Shown here one piece after another: positions 1-6,172 of a stretch of DNA of 15,902 bases. The translations under genes were made by a program, and so were the position numbers. The first letter of the stretch is position 1, and every line of letters starts with the position of its first letter. Under the pieces are notes generated by a model. The model saw nothing but the letters and a program-made list of their open reading frames with translations, did no database searches and was not told the DNA's origin. Origin of the DNA: CAZBBB01 sp964490005 (GTDB lineage: Bacteria > Planctomycetota > B15-G4). Location: NCBI GenBank assembly GCA_964490005.1, contig CAZBBB010000075.1:1-15902 (forward strand), read 5' to 3'.

Positions 1-2
1 CG

Positions 3-107
3 GGCGCGCCGGCCGCGCCGCGCGGCCCCGGCGCCGCCGAGCGCGACGCGCTGCGCAAGGCGCGCAAGGCCGAACGTCAGCGCCGCAAGAAGGCCCGCCG
101 GCGCTGA
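3..107 (+). CDS. C-terminal end of an upstream protein, possibly Ffh (SRP GTPase)
   Basis: The window opens inside a reading frame that ends at the TGA at 105-107. The 34 visible residues start Ala/Pro/Gly-rich and finish in a strongly basic run (ending KKARRR). No catalytic domain is visible. A flexible linker plus a Lys/Arg tail is common at the C terminus of Ffh, the GTPase of the signal recognition particle, and ffh directly upstream of rpsP is a widespread bacterial arrangement. The Ffh call therefore rests on gene order and composition, not homology. A ribosomal or RNA-binding protein with a basic tail would look the same. That the frame is coding is likely; the identity is tentative. 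Confidence 0.45.
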   Translation, partial: GAPAAPRGPGAAERDALRKARKAERQRRKKARRR

Positions 108-197
108 GCCCCTGGCCGACGCGATCCCGCACCTCCACCCGCAACTTTCCCCGCACTTCATTCCCCAAACGGCAAGCCAGCGAAGGACCCGCAAACC
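108..197 (+). other. Intergenic leader of rpsP
   Basis: This 90-base gap is richer in A and T, and much more pyrimidine-rich on this strand, than the flanking genes. A Shine-Dalgarno-like GAAGGA lies at 182-187, ten bases before the rpsP ATG. I see no convincing -10/-35 pair and no hairpin with a T-tract, so read-through from the upstream gene is as likely as a local promoter. Confidence 0.4.
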
Positions 198-479
198 ATG
201 GCAACGCGCATTCGTCTCAAGCGACTCGGGCGCAAGAATCGCCCCAGCTACCGCATCTGCGTCTTCGACAGCCGCACGCGCCGTGACGGCGTGCCGGTCG
301 AGGAACTCGGCAGCTACGATCCGGCCGCGACCACGCTCGACACCAAGGTGACGCTCGACAGCGAGCGCGCCAAGTACTGGCTCTCGGTGGGCGCGCTGCC
401 GTCCGAGACCGTGGCGTCGATCTTCAAGCGCCTCGGCGTGCGTCGCGAGCGCCCGGCCTCCGCGTCCCCGAACGCGTGA
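198..479 (+). CDS. rpsP: 30S ribosomal protein bS16
   Basis: bS16 is a small-subunit protein that binds 16S rRNA early in 30S assembly. The 93-residue product has the family N-terminal signature (MATRIRLKRLGRKNRPSYRI), followed by VFDSRTRRDG and the ELGSYDP block, with the conserved KYWLSVGALPSETV helix near residues 58-71. Its length is close to the usual 80-90, with a short variable C-terminal tail. The start is an ATG with GAAGGA ten bases upstream, and upstream in-frame sequence shows no homology. Many bacteria follow rpsP with rimM-trmD-rplS. Here the next gene is an HhH-fold protein that overlaps the rpsP stop by four bases (GTGA), so the two are probably co-transcribed and translationally coupled. 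Confidence 0.97.
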   Translation: MATRIRLKRLGRKNRPSYRICVFDSRTRRDGVPVEELGSYDPAATTLDTKVTLDSERAKYWLSVGALPSETVASIFKRLGVRRERPASASPNA

Positions 480-1249
480 GCGACGTGGCGAGCAAGTCCC
501 GCAAGCCGACCACGCGCCGGCGCAAGGCCGGGACGGCCACGCGCAGCGGCGCTCCCCGGGCCGCCGCCAAGGCGCCGAAGGCCAAGGCGCCGCGCCGCCC
601 CAAGGGGACGCCCCGGCAGCGCTGGGCCGCGCTCAAGCCGAAGCTCGACGCGCTCTTCGGCGAGATCCGGCCGCCCGAGGGCCTGAGCGTCATCGAGAAG
701 GCCTGCTGGCTGATCCTGCGCGAGGGCGGCACGCCCGCCGCGACCGAGCGCGCGCTCAAGTCGCTGCGCGAGGACTTCGTCGACTGGAACGACGTGCGCG
801 CCAGCCGGCCCAGCGAACTCGCGCGCCTGCTGTCGGGCGTGTCGCGGGCGAGCACGCTGCGCAAGGTCGATCAGCGCTGCCGCCGGCTGCGCGAGATGAT
901 CGACCAGGTCTACGGCGACCGCAACGACGTGTCGTTCGAGTTCATCGCCGAACTCAAGGCCAAGGAGCGCTTCGAGTATCTCTCCGAGCTCGAGGACCTC
1001 GGCCTGCACAACGCCTGCGCGCTGGCTCAGTGGATGTCCGGTGACGACAAGCTGGTGGTCGTGAGCACCGAACTGTGCCAGGCCGCCCAGAAGCTGGGCC
1101 TGTGCGACAGCGCCGCCCAGACCAAGGTCAGGAAGGAACTCAGCGCGCTCGCCGACGGGGCCGAGCTGATCTCGATGCAGGCGCACCTCACGCAGCTCGG
1201 CGCGCTGGACGAGCCCTGGCCGAACGCCGTGGCCGAGTTTCGCGTCTGA
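476..1249 (+). CDS. Endonuclease III-like (HhH-GPD fold) protein lacking catalytic residues
   Basis: This 257-residue protein starts at the GTG overlapping the rpsP stop. Residues 1-48 form a Lys/Arg/Ala-rich basic tail likely to contact nucleic acid. From about residue 50 the pattern resembles endonuclease III: a helical segment with FVDWNDVR at 101-108, then a helix-hairpin-helix-like LEDLGLHNACAL at 172-183, then LVVVSTELCQAAQKLGL at 193-209, which lines up with the VDTHV...RLG block of Nth. In that alignment the catalytic Lys is His178 and the catalytic Asp is Ser197. The C-terminal four-cysteine iron-sulfur loop is absent. Base excision by the Nth mechanism is therefore unlikely; structural or DNA/RNA-binding roles are possible. 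The alignment is by eye. Coding by itself is near certain from position, overlap and codon use. Confidence 0.62.
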   Translation: MSDVASKSRKPTTRRRKAGTATRSGAPRAAAKAPKAKAPRRPKGTPRQRWAALKPKLDALFGEIRPPEGLSVIEKACWLILREGGTPAATERALKSLREDFVDWNDVRASRPSELARLLSGVSRASTLRKVDQRCRRLREMIDQVYGDRNDVSFEFIAELKAKERFEYLSELEDLGLHNACALAQWMSGDDKLVVVSTELCQAAQKLGLCDSAAQTKVRKELSALADGAELISMQAHLTQLGALDEPWPNAVAEFRV

Positions 1250-1842
1250 ACCTGCCGCCGGCGCTCGGGCCGCTCGTGCTGGCCTCGGCCTCGCCGCGCC
1301 GCGCGGCCTTGCTGCGGGCCTTCGGCCTGAGCTTCGACACCGTTCCCGCCGACGTCGACGAGCGGGCCCTGCCGGGCGAGGAGCCGCGCGCGCAGGCGCT
1401 GCGGCTGGCGCGCGACAAGGCCCGGGCCGTGGCGCGCGGGCGGGCGGAGGGCGTCGTGCTCGGCGCCGACACGCTCATCGATCTCGACGGACGCGCGCTG
1501 GGCAAGCCGGCCGATCTCGCCGAGGCGCGGGCGATGCTGAGCTCCCTCGCGGGCCGCGAGCATCGGGTCCACAGCGCGGTGGCGCTGCAGCACGCTCCGA
1601 GCGGACGCGTGGCATCGGAGTGTGCCAGCGCGCGCGTGGCCTTCGCTCCGCTCGCGCAGGGCTGGCTGGCGGGCTACCTCGCGGGCGGCGAATGGGAGGG
1701 CAAGGCCGGCGCCTACGCCATCCAGGGCGCGGGCGCCTCGTTCATCGCACTGCGAAGCGGTACGCTGGACACCGTGATCGGCCTGCCCTGCGCGCTCGTG
1801 GCGTCGCTGGCGGCGCGGCTCGCGCGGGAGGTGTCGACGTGA
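1246..1842 (+). CDS. maf: Maf family nucleoside triphosphate pyrophosphatase
   Basis: Maf proteins hydrolyse dTTP, UTP and modified NTPs to monophosphates in the cytoplasm. The family signatures are clear: LASASPRR at the N terminus, GADTLIDLDGRALGKP with the catalytic Asp, SLAGREHRVHSAV, and EGKAGAYAIQG followed by the GLP turn. The start is the problem. No ATG, GTG or TTG lies between the upstream stop and the LASASPRR strand. A CTG at 1246 overlaps the upstream TGA as CTGA, the same four-base register used at four other junctions here, and gives 198 residues. The nearest canonical start, GTG at 1276, gives 188 residues but replaces part of the first strand (MLASASPRR). A far upstream GTG at 1075 would overlap the previous gene by 175 bases. 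Family and stop are firm; the start is uncertain. Confidence 0.93.
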   Translation: MNLPPALGPLVLASASPRRAALLRAFGLSFDTVPADVDERALPGEEPRAQALRLARDKARAVARGRAEGVVLGADTLIDLDGRALGKPADLAEARAMLSSLAGREHRVHSAVALQHAPSGRVASECASARVAFAPLAQGWLAGYLAGGEWEGKAGAYAIQGAGASFIALRSGTLDTVIGLPCALVASLAARLAREVST

Positions 1843-2318
1843 TGCGGACTTGCTGCGCCCCGGCGCTGCTCGCCGTCCTGCTGGCGCTGTGCGCCTGCTC
1901 GAAGGAGCCGCGCCTGACGGCGGTCGGTCCGGCGGCGGGCAACCGCGAACTGCTCGTCGCGGGACGCACGGTGCAGGTCGAGCTGGCGCTGGACACGCCC
2001 GCGCGCAACCGCGGCCTGATGCACCGCACCGAGCTGGCGCCCGACGCCGGCATGCTGTTCGTGTTCCCCGACGACGCGCCGCGCACCTTCTGGATGGCCA
2101 ACACGCTCATCGCGCTCGATCTGGTGTTCCTCGACGCCGACGGCACGGTGCAGAACATCGAGCGCGGCGAGCCGGGCGTCGAACGCCCCGGCTACCACTC
2201 GGCGCGGCCGGCCCGGATGGTGCTCGAACTCAACGCGGGCTGGGCCGAGCGCCACGGCCTGCGGCCGGGCGATCGCATCGAGATCCCGGGCGAACTGCTC
2301 GCACGGGCGCGTCCCTAG
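1842..2318 (+). CDS. DUF192 family lipoprotein
   Basis: The ATG at 1842 shares its A with the maf stop (TGATG). The 158-residue product begins with a short hydrophobic leader ending in LCAC. This fits a lipoprotein signal with Cys19 as the lipidated residue, although Cys at the -2 position is unusual. The mature part matches DUF192 (PF02643): RNRGLMHRTEL, GMLFVFPDD, FWMANTLIALDLVFLDADG, then VLELNAGWAERHGLRPGD. Length is normal for the family. The biochemical function is not established. Export and anchoring to a membrane follow from the leader only. It overlaps maf tightly but is followed by 138 non-coding bases, so it probably closes the rpsP-led unit. Confidence 0.9.
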   Translation: MRTCCAPALLAVLLALCACSKEPRLTAVGPAAGNRELLVAGRTVQVELALDTPARNRGLMHRTELAPDAGMLFVFPDDAPRTFWMANTLIALDLVFLDADGTVQNIERGEPGVERPGYHSARPARMVLELNAGWAERHGLRPGDRIEIPGELLARARP

Positions 2319-2341
2319 GGCCCGGCGCGGCCCGGCCCGGC

Positions 2342-2375
2342 TTGATCGGCGCGGCCCCGGACGTAAGATGTCCGG
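2342..2375 (+). promoter_or_regulatory. Probable sigma70-type promoter of rpmE-prfA with a palindrome around the -10
   Basis: TTGATC at 2342-2347 and TAAGAT at 2364-2369 are separated by 16 bases, each matching four of six consensus positions. AT-rich hexamers are rare in this sequence. The -10 lies in the seven-base centre of a perfect inverted repeat, CCGGAC (2357-2362) and GTCCGG (2370-2375). This could be a repressor site or a hairpin near the transcript start. It lies in the longer of the gaps between + strand genes, 88 bases before the rpmE start, which suits a new transcription unit. Confidence 0.5.
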
Positions 2376-2456
2376 TTCGCCGGTCCCCGTCACGAGGCCC
2401 TGTCGCGGGCCGCCGGCGGCCGGACACCCGGCGGGCCCCGCGAACGAGACGACGTC

Positions 2457-2690
2457 ATGAAGGACGAGATCCACCCCAACTACGTCACCTGCGCCGTCAC
2501 CTGCGGCTGCGGCAACTCCTTCACGACGCGCTCGACGCGTCCGCGCATCGCGGTCGAAATCTGCAGCGCCTGCCACCCGTTCTACACGGGCCAGCAGAAG
2601 TTCGTGGACACCGCCGGCCGCATCGAGAAGTACATGAAGCGCTTCGAGCAGCGGCGGCCCGTCAAGGCCGTGGCCTCGCGCGACGACTGA
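2457..2690 (+). CDS. rpmE: 50S ribosomal protein bL31, zinc-binding (C+) form
   Basis: bL31 bridges the ribosomal subunits. The 77-residue product begins MKDEIHPNY and has the family block CSACHPFYTGQQKFVDTAGR. The four zinc ligands of the C+ form are present at Cys16, Cys18, Cys36 and Cys39. The basic tail after residue 59 is variable in the family. The start is ATG with only a weak purine stretch upstream. A candidate promoter with a palindrome lies 88 bases ahead. rpmE next to prfA is a common arrangement, and here the two are separated by 35 bases. Confidence 0.97.
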   Translation: MKDEIHPNYVTCAVTCGCGNSFTTRSTRPRIAVEICSACHPFYTGQQKFVDTAGRIEKYMKRFEQRRPVKAVASRDD

Positions 2691-2725
2691 GCCGGCGGGC
2701 GGCGGGCGGGAGGGCCGGACGCCCC

Positions 2726-3805
2726 TTGTTCGCGCGCCTGCAACGAGCCGCCGCACGGCACGCCGAGCTGCAGGCGCTGCTCGGCGATCCCGAGCTGCAT
2801 GCCCATCCGCAGCGCCTGCAGGCCGTGCTGCGCGAGTTCGGCGCGCTCAAGGAACTGGCCGAGAGCTGGCACGCCTGGGACGCGCTGCAGCGCCGCAGCG
2901 AGGCCGCACGCGCGCTGCTCGACGACCCCGACCCGGGCGTCGCGCAGATGGCGCGCGACGAACTGGCCGAACTCGCCGCGCGGCAGGAGAGCCTGCGCGC
3001 CGAGCTGCAGCTGCGGGTCGTCGACGACGACCCCGACCGCGGGCGCGCGGTGCAGCTCGAGTTGCGCGCCGGCACGGGCGGCGACGAGGCCACGCTGTTC
3101 GTGCTCGACCTGCTGCGCATGTACCAGCGCTTCGCCGAGATCGAGGGCTGCAGCACCGAGCTGCTCTCGGCGCAGGCCTCGGAAGTCGGCGGCTACCGCG
3201 AAGTCGTGCTGGGCGTCAGCGGTCCGCGCGCCTGGGACCTGCTGCGCTACGAGGGCGGCGGGCACCGCGTGCAGCGGGTGCCGCAGACCGAGACGCAGGG
3301 CCGCATCCATACCTCGGCGGCGACGGTCGCGGTCATGGCCGAGGCCGAGGAGGTCGACCTCGAGATCCGCGACGCCGATCTGCGCATCGACACCTTCCGG
3401 TCGAGCGGTCCGGGCGGACAGAGCGTCAACAAGACCTCCTCCGCGATCCGCATCACGCACGAGCCGACCGGCATGGTCGTGCAGTGCCAGGACGAGTCGT
3501 CCCAGCACAAGAACAAGAGCAAGGCCCTGCGCATGCTGCGGACGCGCCTGAAGGACAGCCAGGACCGCGCGCGCAAGGCCAGCCAGGACGCGTTGCGGCG
3601 CGGCCAGATCGGTTCGGGCGACCGCAGCGAACGCATCCGCACCTACAACTTTCCGCAGGACCGGGTGACGGACCACCGCACCAAAACGAGTTACAGTCTC
3701 CAGACCGTGGTGCTCGGGCACCTCGGCCCGGTGATCGAGGACCTGCGCCGGCACGACCTGGCTGCGAAGCTGGCGGCACTCGGCGAGGCACACGACGAGG
3801 AGTGA
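2726..3805 (+). CDS. prfA: Peptide chain release factor 1 (RF1)
   Basis: RF1 recognises UAA and UAG and triggers peptide release. The 359-residue length is typical. The stop-codon tripeptide is PQT at 186-188 in RVQRVPQTETQGRIHTS, the PxT form diagnostic of RF1 (RF2 has SPF). The catalytic GGQ is at 230-232 in SSGPGGQSVNKT. The N-terminal helical domain covers about residues 1-100. The frame is open far upstream, but those residues are the shadow of other genes. The TTG at 2726 gives MFARLQRAA, a normal family length, and has GGGAGG at 2708-2713, twelve bases before it. TTG is the only plausible local start in frame. The modifying enzyme gene prmC lies downstream beyond one membrane-protein gene. 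Confidence 0.97.
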   Translation: MFARLQRAAARHAELQALLGDPELHAHPQRLQAVLREFGALKELAESWHAWDALQRRSEAARALLDDPDPGVAQMARDELAELAARQESLRAELQLRVVDDDPDRGRAVQLELRAGTGGDEATLFVLDLLRMYQRFAEIEGCSTELLSAQASEVGGYREVVLGVSGPRAWDLLRYEGGGHRVQRVPQTETQGRIHTSAATVAVMAEAEEVDLEIRDADLRIDTFRSSGPGGQSVNKTSSAIRITHEPTGMVVQCQDESSQHKNKSKALRMLRTRLKDSQDRARKASQDALRRGQIGSGDRSERIRTYNFPQDRVTDHRTKTSYSLQTVVLGHLGPVIEDLRRHDLAAKLAALGEAHDEE

Positions 3806-3812
3806 AGCAGAC

Positions 3813-4742
3813 GTGAGCGAATCCAAGGACGACGAGCTGGAACTCGACCTCGAACTCGATCTGGAACTCGAGCACGACGCGCCCGGCGTGGGCGCGGCCG
3901 CCGACGAGCCCGCGACGGGCGCCGCGCCGCTCGCGGACGCGGCGCCCGCGGCCGACGTGGGGACGCTCTCCGAGGCACTGACCCCTGCGGCGGCCGGCGC
4001 CGTCGCCGTCGCCGAAGCGTCGCCCGCCGTCGAGAGCGCCGACGACGAGGGCCTGCCCGGGCAGTGGGTCTGGCAGTTCGCCGCGCCCGCGCCGCTGCCG
4101 CCGTTCTCGGGCGCCTTCTTCTCCGGCCGCGCCCTCGCCGAGCTGTACGCCTTCTTCGCCGCCGCGCTGCTCGTGATCGTCGGCACGCTGCTGCCCTGGG
4201 GCCCGTCGCTCGCGTGGCTGGTCGAGCGCGCCGAGCCGACGGTCGGGTACGCCGCGCCGCCGGCCGGCTACGCGACGCCCGCCGGCGCGCTGTGCCTGAT
4301 GCTGGCGCTGTGGCTGCTGTTCACCGCGAGCTACGGCATCTACACCGGTCGGCAGAAGATCCTGCCGGTGTTCCTGATGCTGTGGCCGGCCTGGCTGAGC
4401 TGGGGCCGCGCGCTCGACGCCTGGTCGGAGCTCGGCGCCGTCGAGACGCTCGGCACGATGGCGCGCGTCGAGCGCTGGTTCGAGGTGGCCGGCACGGGCG
4501 TGCTGCTCACGCTCGTCGGCTCGTCGATCGTCGCGCTGCAGCTCGTGTTCGTGATCCTCAAGCTGATGAAGAAGAAGCCGGCGGCCGAGGGCGAGGGCCG
4601 CGTGCGCCGCGGCAAGTCCGACAAGCCCGCGACGGCGGAGGCGCCCGCCGCGGCGCCCGCCGGCGCCGACGCGGTCGGCGGCCCCGAGCCGGACAAGGAC
4701 AAGGACAAGGACAAGGGTGGACGGCGCGGCCGCCGCCGCTGA
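3813..4742 (+). CDS. Hypothetical four-helix membrane protein with charged repetitive ends
   Basis: I do not recognise a family. The GTG start is seven bases after the prfA stop. The 309 residues fall into three parts. Residues 1-90 are acidic and then Ala/Pro-rich, opening with alternating Glu-Leu-Asp-Leu units (residues 8-20). Residues 100-250 hold four likely membrane segments, near 108-128, 156-176, 182-200 and 226-250, ending in a LMKKK positive cap. Residues 252-309 are a charged disordered tail with a KDKDKDK repeat and a terminal GGRRGRRR. There is no signal peptide. The acidic head and basic tail suggest cytoplasmic ends, consistent with an even number of helices. It sits between prfA and prmC and overlaps prmC by 26 bases, which implies co-expression but not a shared function. 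Confidence 0.85.
   Translation: MSESKDDELELDLELDLELEHDAPGVGAAADEPATGAAPLADAAPAADVGTLSEALTPAAAGAVAVAEASPAVESADDEGLPGQWVWQFAAPAPLPPFSGAFFSGRALAELYAFFAAALLVIVGTLLPWGPSLAWLVERAEPTVGYAAPPAGYATPAGALCLMLALWLLFTASYGIYTGRQKILPVFLMLWPAWLSWGRALDAWSELGAVETLGTMARVERWFEVAGTGVLLTLVGSSIVALQLVFVILKLMKKKPAAEGEGRVRRGKSDKPATAEAPAAAPAGADAVGGPEPDKDKDKDKGGRRGRRR
3840..3875 (+). repeat. 12-base near-tandem repeat encoding Glu-Leu-Asp-Leu units
   Basis: Three consecutive 12-base units start GAACTCGA and differ mainly in the last four bases, at 3840, 3852 and 3864. They encode the ELDL/ELDL/ELEH stretch of the membrane protein's acidic head. Degeneracy at wobble positions shows the repeat is not very recent. Confidence 0.7.
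4692..4715 (+). repeat. Four perfect GACAAG hexamers, doubling as ribosome-binding region of prmC
   Basis: Four identical GACAAG copies encode the Asp-Lys repeat in the tail of the membrane protein. They also place AAGG purine cores just upstream of the prmC GTG at 4717; the copy at 4707-4710 is six bases from the start. The one tract thus appears to serve a coding and a translation-initiation role. Copy number could vary by slippage. Confidence 0.7.
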
Positions 4743-5616
4743 ACTGGCGAGCGAACGGCGTCGCGCGGTCGTCGCGCTGCTCGCGCGCGCGGGGGACGCG
4801 AGCGGCGCGAGTCTCGAGGCCGATCTGCTGCTCGCCCACGCGCTCGGCTGCAGCCGGGCGCAACTGCTGCTGCGCACGGTGCTCGAGGCGCACGAGGTCG
4901 CGGCCTTCCGCGCCCTGCTCGTTCAGCGCGTCGAGCACGCCCGCCCCGTCGCCTACCTGACGGGGCGACGCGCCTTCCGCGAACTCGAGCTGTACGTCGA
5001 CGAGCGCGTGCTCGTGCCGCGCCCGGAGACCGAACTGCTGGTGGACGTGTTCCTCGAACTCGAGGCGCGCGGCGAGGTGCCGCCCGGCCCGGTGGCCGAT
5101 CGCGGCACGGGCAGCGGTTGCCTGGCGCTCTCGGTCGCCGGTCGCCGCAAGGTGATCGCCGTCGACCTGAGCGCCGGCGCGCTGGCCGTCGCGGCGCGCA
5201 ACGTGGACCTCTGCGGGGCGGCCGGGCGCGTCGCGTTGCTGCAGTCGGACGGGCTGGCTGCGCTGGCGCACGGTTCGCTGGCGGCGGTGCTGGCCAATCC
5301 GCCCTACGTGAGCGCGTCCGAGCACGCCCGACTCCCCGAGGACGTGCGCCGGCACGAGCCGCGTCTCGCGCTCGTGCCTCCGGACGGCGACGTGGCCGGC
5401 ATGTACGCGCGGCTGCTGCCCGAGGCGCTCCGTGCGCTCGCGCCGGGGGGCTGGTTGTGCACCGAGGTCGGCGCCGGTCAGGCCGGCTGGGTGGCGCAGC
5501 TGGCTTCGGGGAGCGGCTGCGATCGCGTCGAGGTGCGGCGCGACCTGGCCGGCATCGAACGCGTCGTCGCGCTGCGCAAGCGTCCCGGCTCGCGCCCTCG
5601 AGGGGCTCAGCCCTGA
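4717..5616 (+). CDS. prmC: Release factor glutamine N5-methyltransferase
   Basis: PrmC transfers a methyl group from S-adenosylmethionine to the glutamine of the GGQ loop in release factors. The 299-residue product has an N-terminal helical substrate-binding domain (about 1-95), then VPRPETE at 100-106, the SAM-binding loop DRGTGSG at 128-134, the acidic VIAVDLS strand at 146-152, and the active-site NPPY at 194-197. The glycine loop reads DRGTGSG where DLGTGSG is more usual, a mild deviation. The GTG start lies within the preceding gene (26-base overlap) and uses that gene's GACAAG repeat as a Shine-Dalgarno region. It is in the same run of genes as prfA, whose product it modifies. Its 3' end overlaps the convergent PilZ gene by ten bases. 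Confidence 0.96.
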   Translation: MDGAAAAAELASERRRAVVALLARAGDASGASLEADLLLAHALGCSRAQLLLRTVLEAHEVAAFRALLVQRVEHARPVAYLTGRRAFRELELYVDERVLVPRPETELLVDVFLELEARGEVPPGPVADRGTGSGCLALSVAGRRKVIAVDLSAGALAVAARNVDLCGAAGRVALLQSDGLAALAHGSLAAVLANPPYVSASEHARLPEDVRRHEPRLALVPPDGDVAGMYARLLPEALRALAPGGWLCTEVGAGQAGWVAQLASGSGCDRVEVRRDLAGIERVVALRKRPGSRPRGAQP

Positions 5617-5945
5617 CGGGCGATGAAGTCGGCCAGCACCTTGCGGTTGGCTTCGTCGAGCTGCGTGAAGAACACCGCGACGTCGTGCAGGCCGTCGGCC
5701 GCCGGCTCGCAGCGCACGACGGCGCCGCCGACCTTGAACTCGACCGCGCCGTCGGGGTGCGGCAGGCGCATCGAGATCTCCAGCACCGCCATCTCCTCGA
5801 AGGCGACGGGCGAGAGGCAGCTGAGCCCCGAAGCGCTGATGTCGCGCAGCATCGCGCGCCCTTCGGATCGACCCAGGTCGATCGAGCCCTTGACGGCGTA
5901 GCGACGATGGAGGCGGCGCTCCTTGGGGCGATTGGGCTCGCTCAT
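5607..5945 (-). CDS. PilZ domain protein (probable c-di-GMP receptor)
   Basis: This is the only minus-strand gene. The 112-residue product is a single PilZ domain with both c-di-GMP-binding motifs: the RxxxR element in ERRLHRRY (residues 9-16) and DISASG at 35-40 (the D/NxSxxG motif). The rest fits the family beta-barrel and ends in a helix (EANRKVLADFIARQ). With no partner domain it probably acts by binding another protein on sensing c-di-GMP. The ATG at 5945 is chosen because motif 1 follows within ten residues, as in other PilZ proteins. In-frame ATGs further upstream (to 6068) lie at or above the likely promoter and would add a low-complexity Pro/Arg tail. The gene converges on prmC, with the 3' ends overlapping by ten bases. 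Confidence 0.9.
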   Translation of the reverse strand: MSEPNRPKERRLHRRYAVKGSIDLGRSEGRAMLRDISASGLSCLSPVAFEEMAVLEISMRLPHPDGAVEFKVGGAVVRCEPAADGLHDVAVFFTQLDEANRKVLADFIARQG

Positions 5946-6020
5946 GGCGGGTCTCGGGCGCTCGGGTCGGGCGACGGGCGGGGAAGGATCGTCGCGTAAC
6001 GCCACGCGACGCGGCACGAC

Positions 6021-6049
6021 AGGGTAGGCGGCGGGCGCGGTCATTTCCA
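6021..6049 (-). promoter_or_regulatory. Probable promoter of the PilZ gene
   Basis: Read on the minus strand, TGGAAA (6049-6044) and TACCCT (6026-6021) are 17 bases apart. They match the -35 and -10 consensus at four and three positions. Transcription would begin near 6014 and leave about 70 untranslated bases before the ATG at 5945. Confidence 0.45.
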
Positions 6050-6075
6050 TCCGCGGCCGCCCGGTCACGAGCGGT

Positions 6076-6081
6076 TACGAT
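6076..6081 (+). promoter_or_regulatory. Possible -10 element for ssb
   Basis: TACGAT matches four of six -10 positions and is one of few AT-bearing hexamers in the divergent interval. No good -35 is seen at 16-18 bases upstream. The promoter is plausible by position only. Confidence 0.3.
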
Positions 6082-6110
6082 GATCGCAGCAGGCAGCCGG
6101 CGCCGCGGGC

Positions 6111-6137
6111 CGGTGACGCCCGGGACGGGCGTCGTCG
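6111..6137 (+). promoter_or_regulatory. Strong hairpin in the ssb leader
   Basis: GACGCCC (6115-6121) and GGGCGTC (6127-6133) form a perfect seven-base stem with a GGGAC loop. Outward pairing to 6111/6137, including two G-U pairs, gives eleven pairs. It lies 36 bases before the ssb ATG, inside the leader if transcription starts from the nearby -10. No T-tract follows, so it is not a standard terminator. It may be an RNA regulatory structure or a DNA palindrome bound by a protein, or chance in GC-rich DNA. Confidence 0.4.
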
Positions 6138-6172
6138 CGGCGCGGCCGGGCGACAGCAGGGAGTCCTTCACG

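Noticed and set aside
1568..1576. TCCACA resembling part of a DnaA box
   Set aside because: It is a single partial match inside maf, with no cluster and no AT-rich region. There is no sign of an origin in the window.
2318..2333. GGGCC/GGCCC hairpin after the DUF192 gene as a terminator
   Set aside because: It has only five pairs, no T-tract, and lies in sequence made almost wholly of G and C, so chance pairing is expected.
1850..2725. Open frame continuous with prfA upstream of its TTG start
   Set aside because: It covers the DUF192 and rpmE genes in another frame. RF1 length and N terminus fit the TTG at 2726.
2582..4186. Long minus-strand open frame opposite prfA
   Set aside because: RF1 on the + strand is certain. 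This frame is a GC-rich mirror of it with serine- and arginine-rich low complexity.
5946..6068. Longer PilZ protein starting at 6068 on the minus strand
   Set aside because: It would start above the probable promoter and add a Pro/Arg-rich tail absent from PilZ domains.
6080..6172. 31-residue N-terminal extension of SSB from the ATG at 6080
   Set aside because: SSB begins at MAGFNKVILLGNL with a good ribosome-binding site. The extension overlaps a candidate -10 and a hairpin and has no homology.
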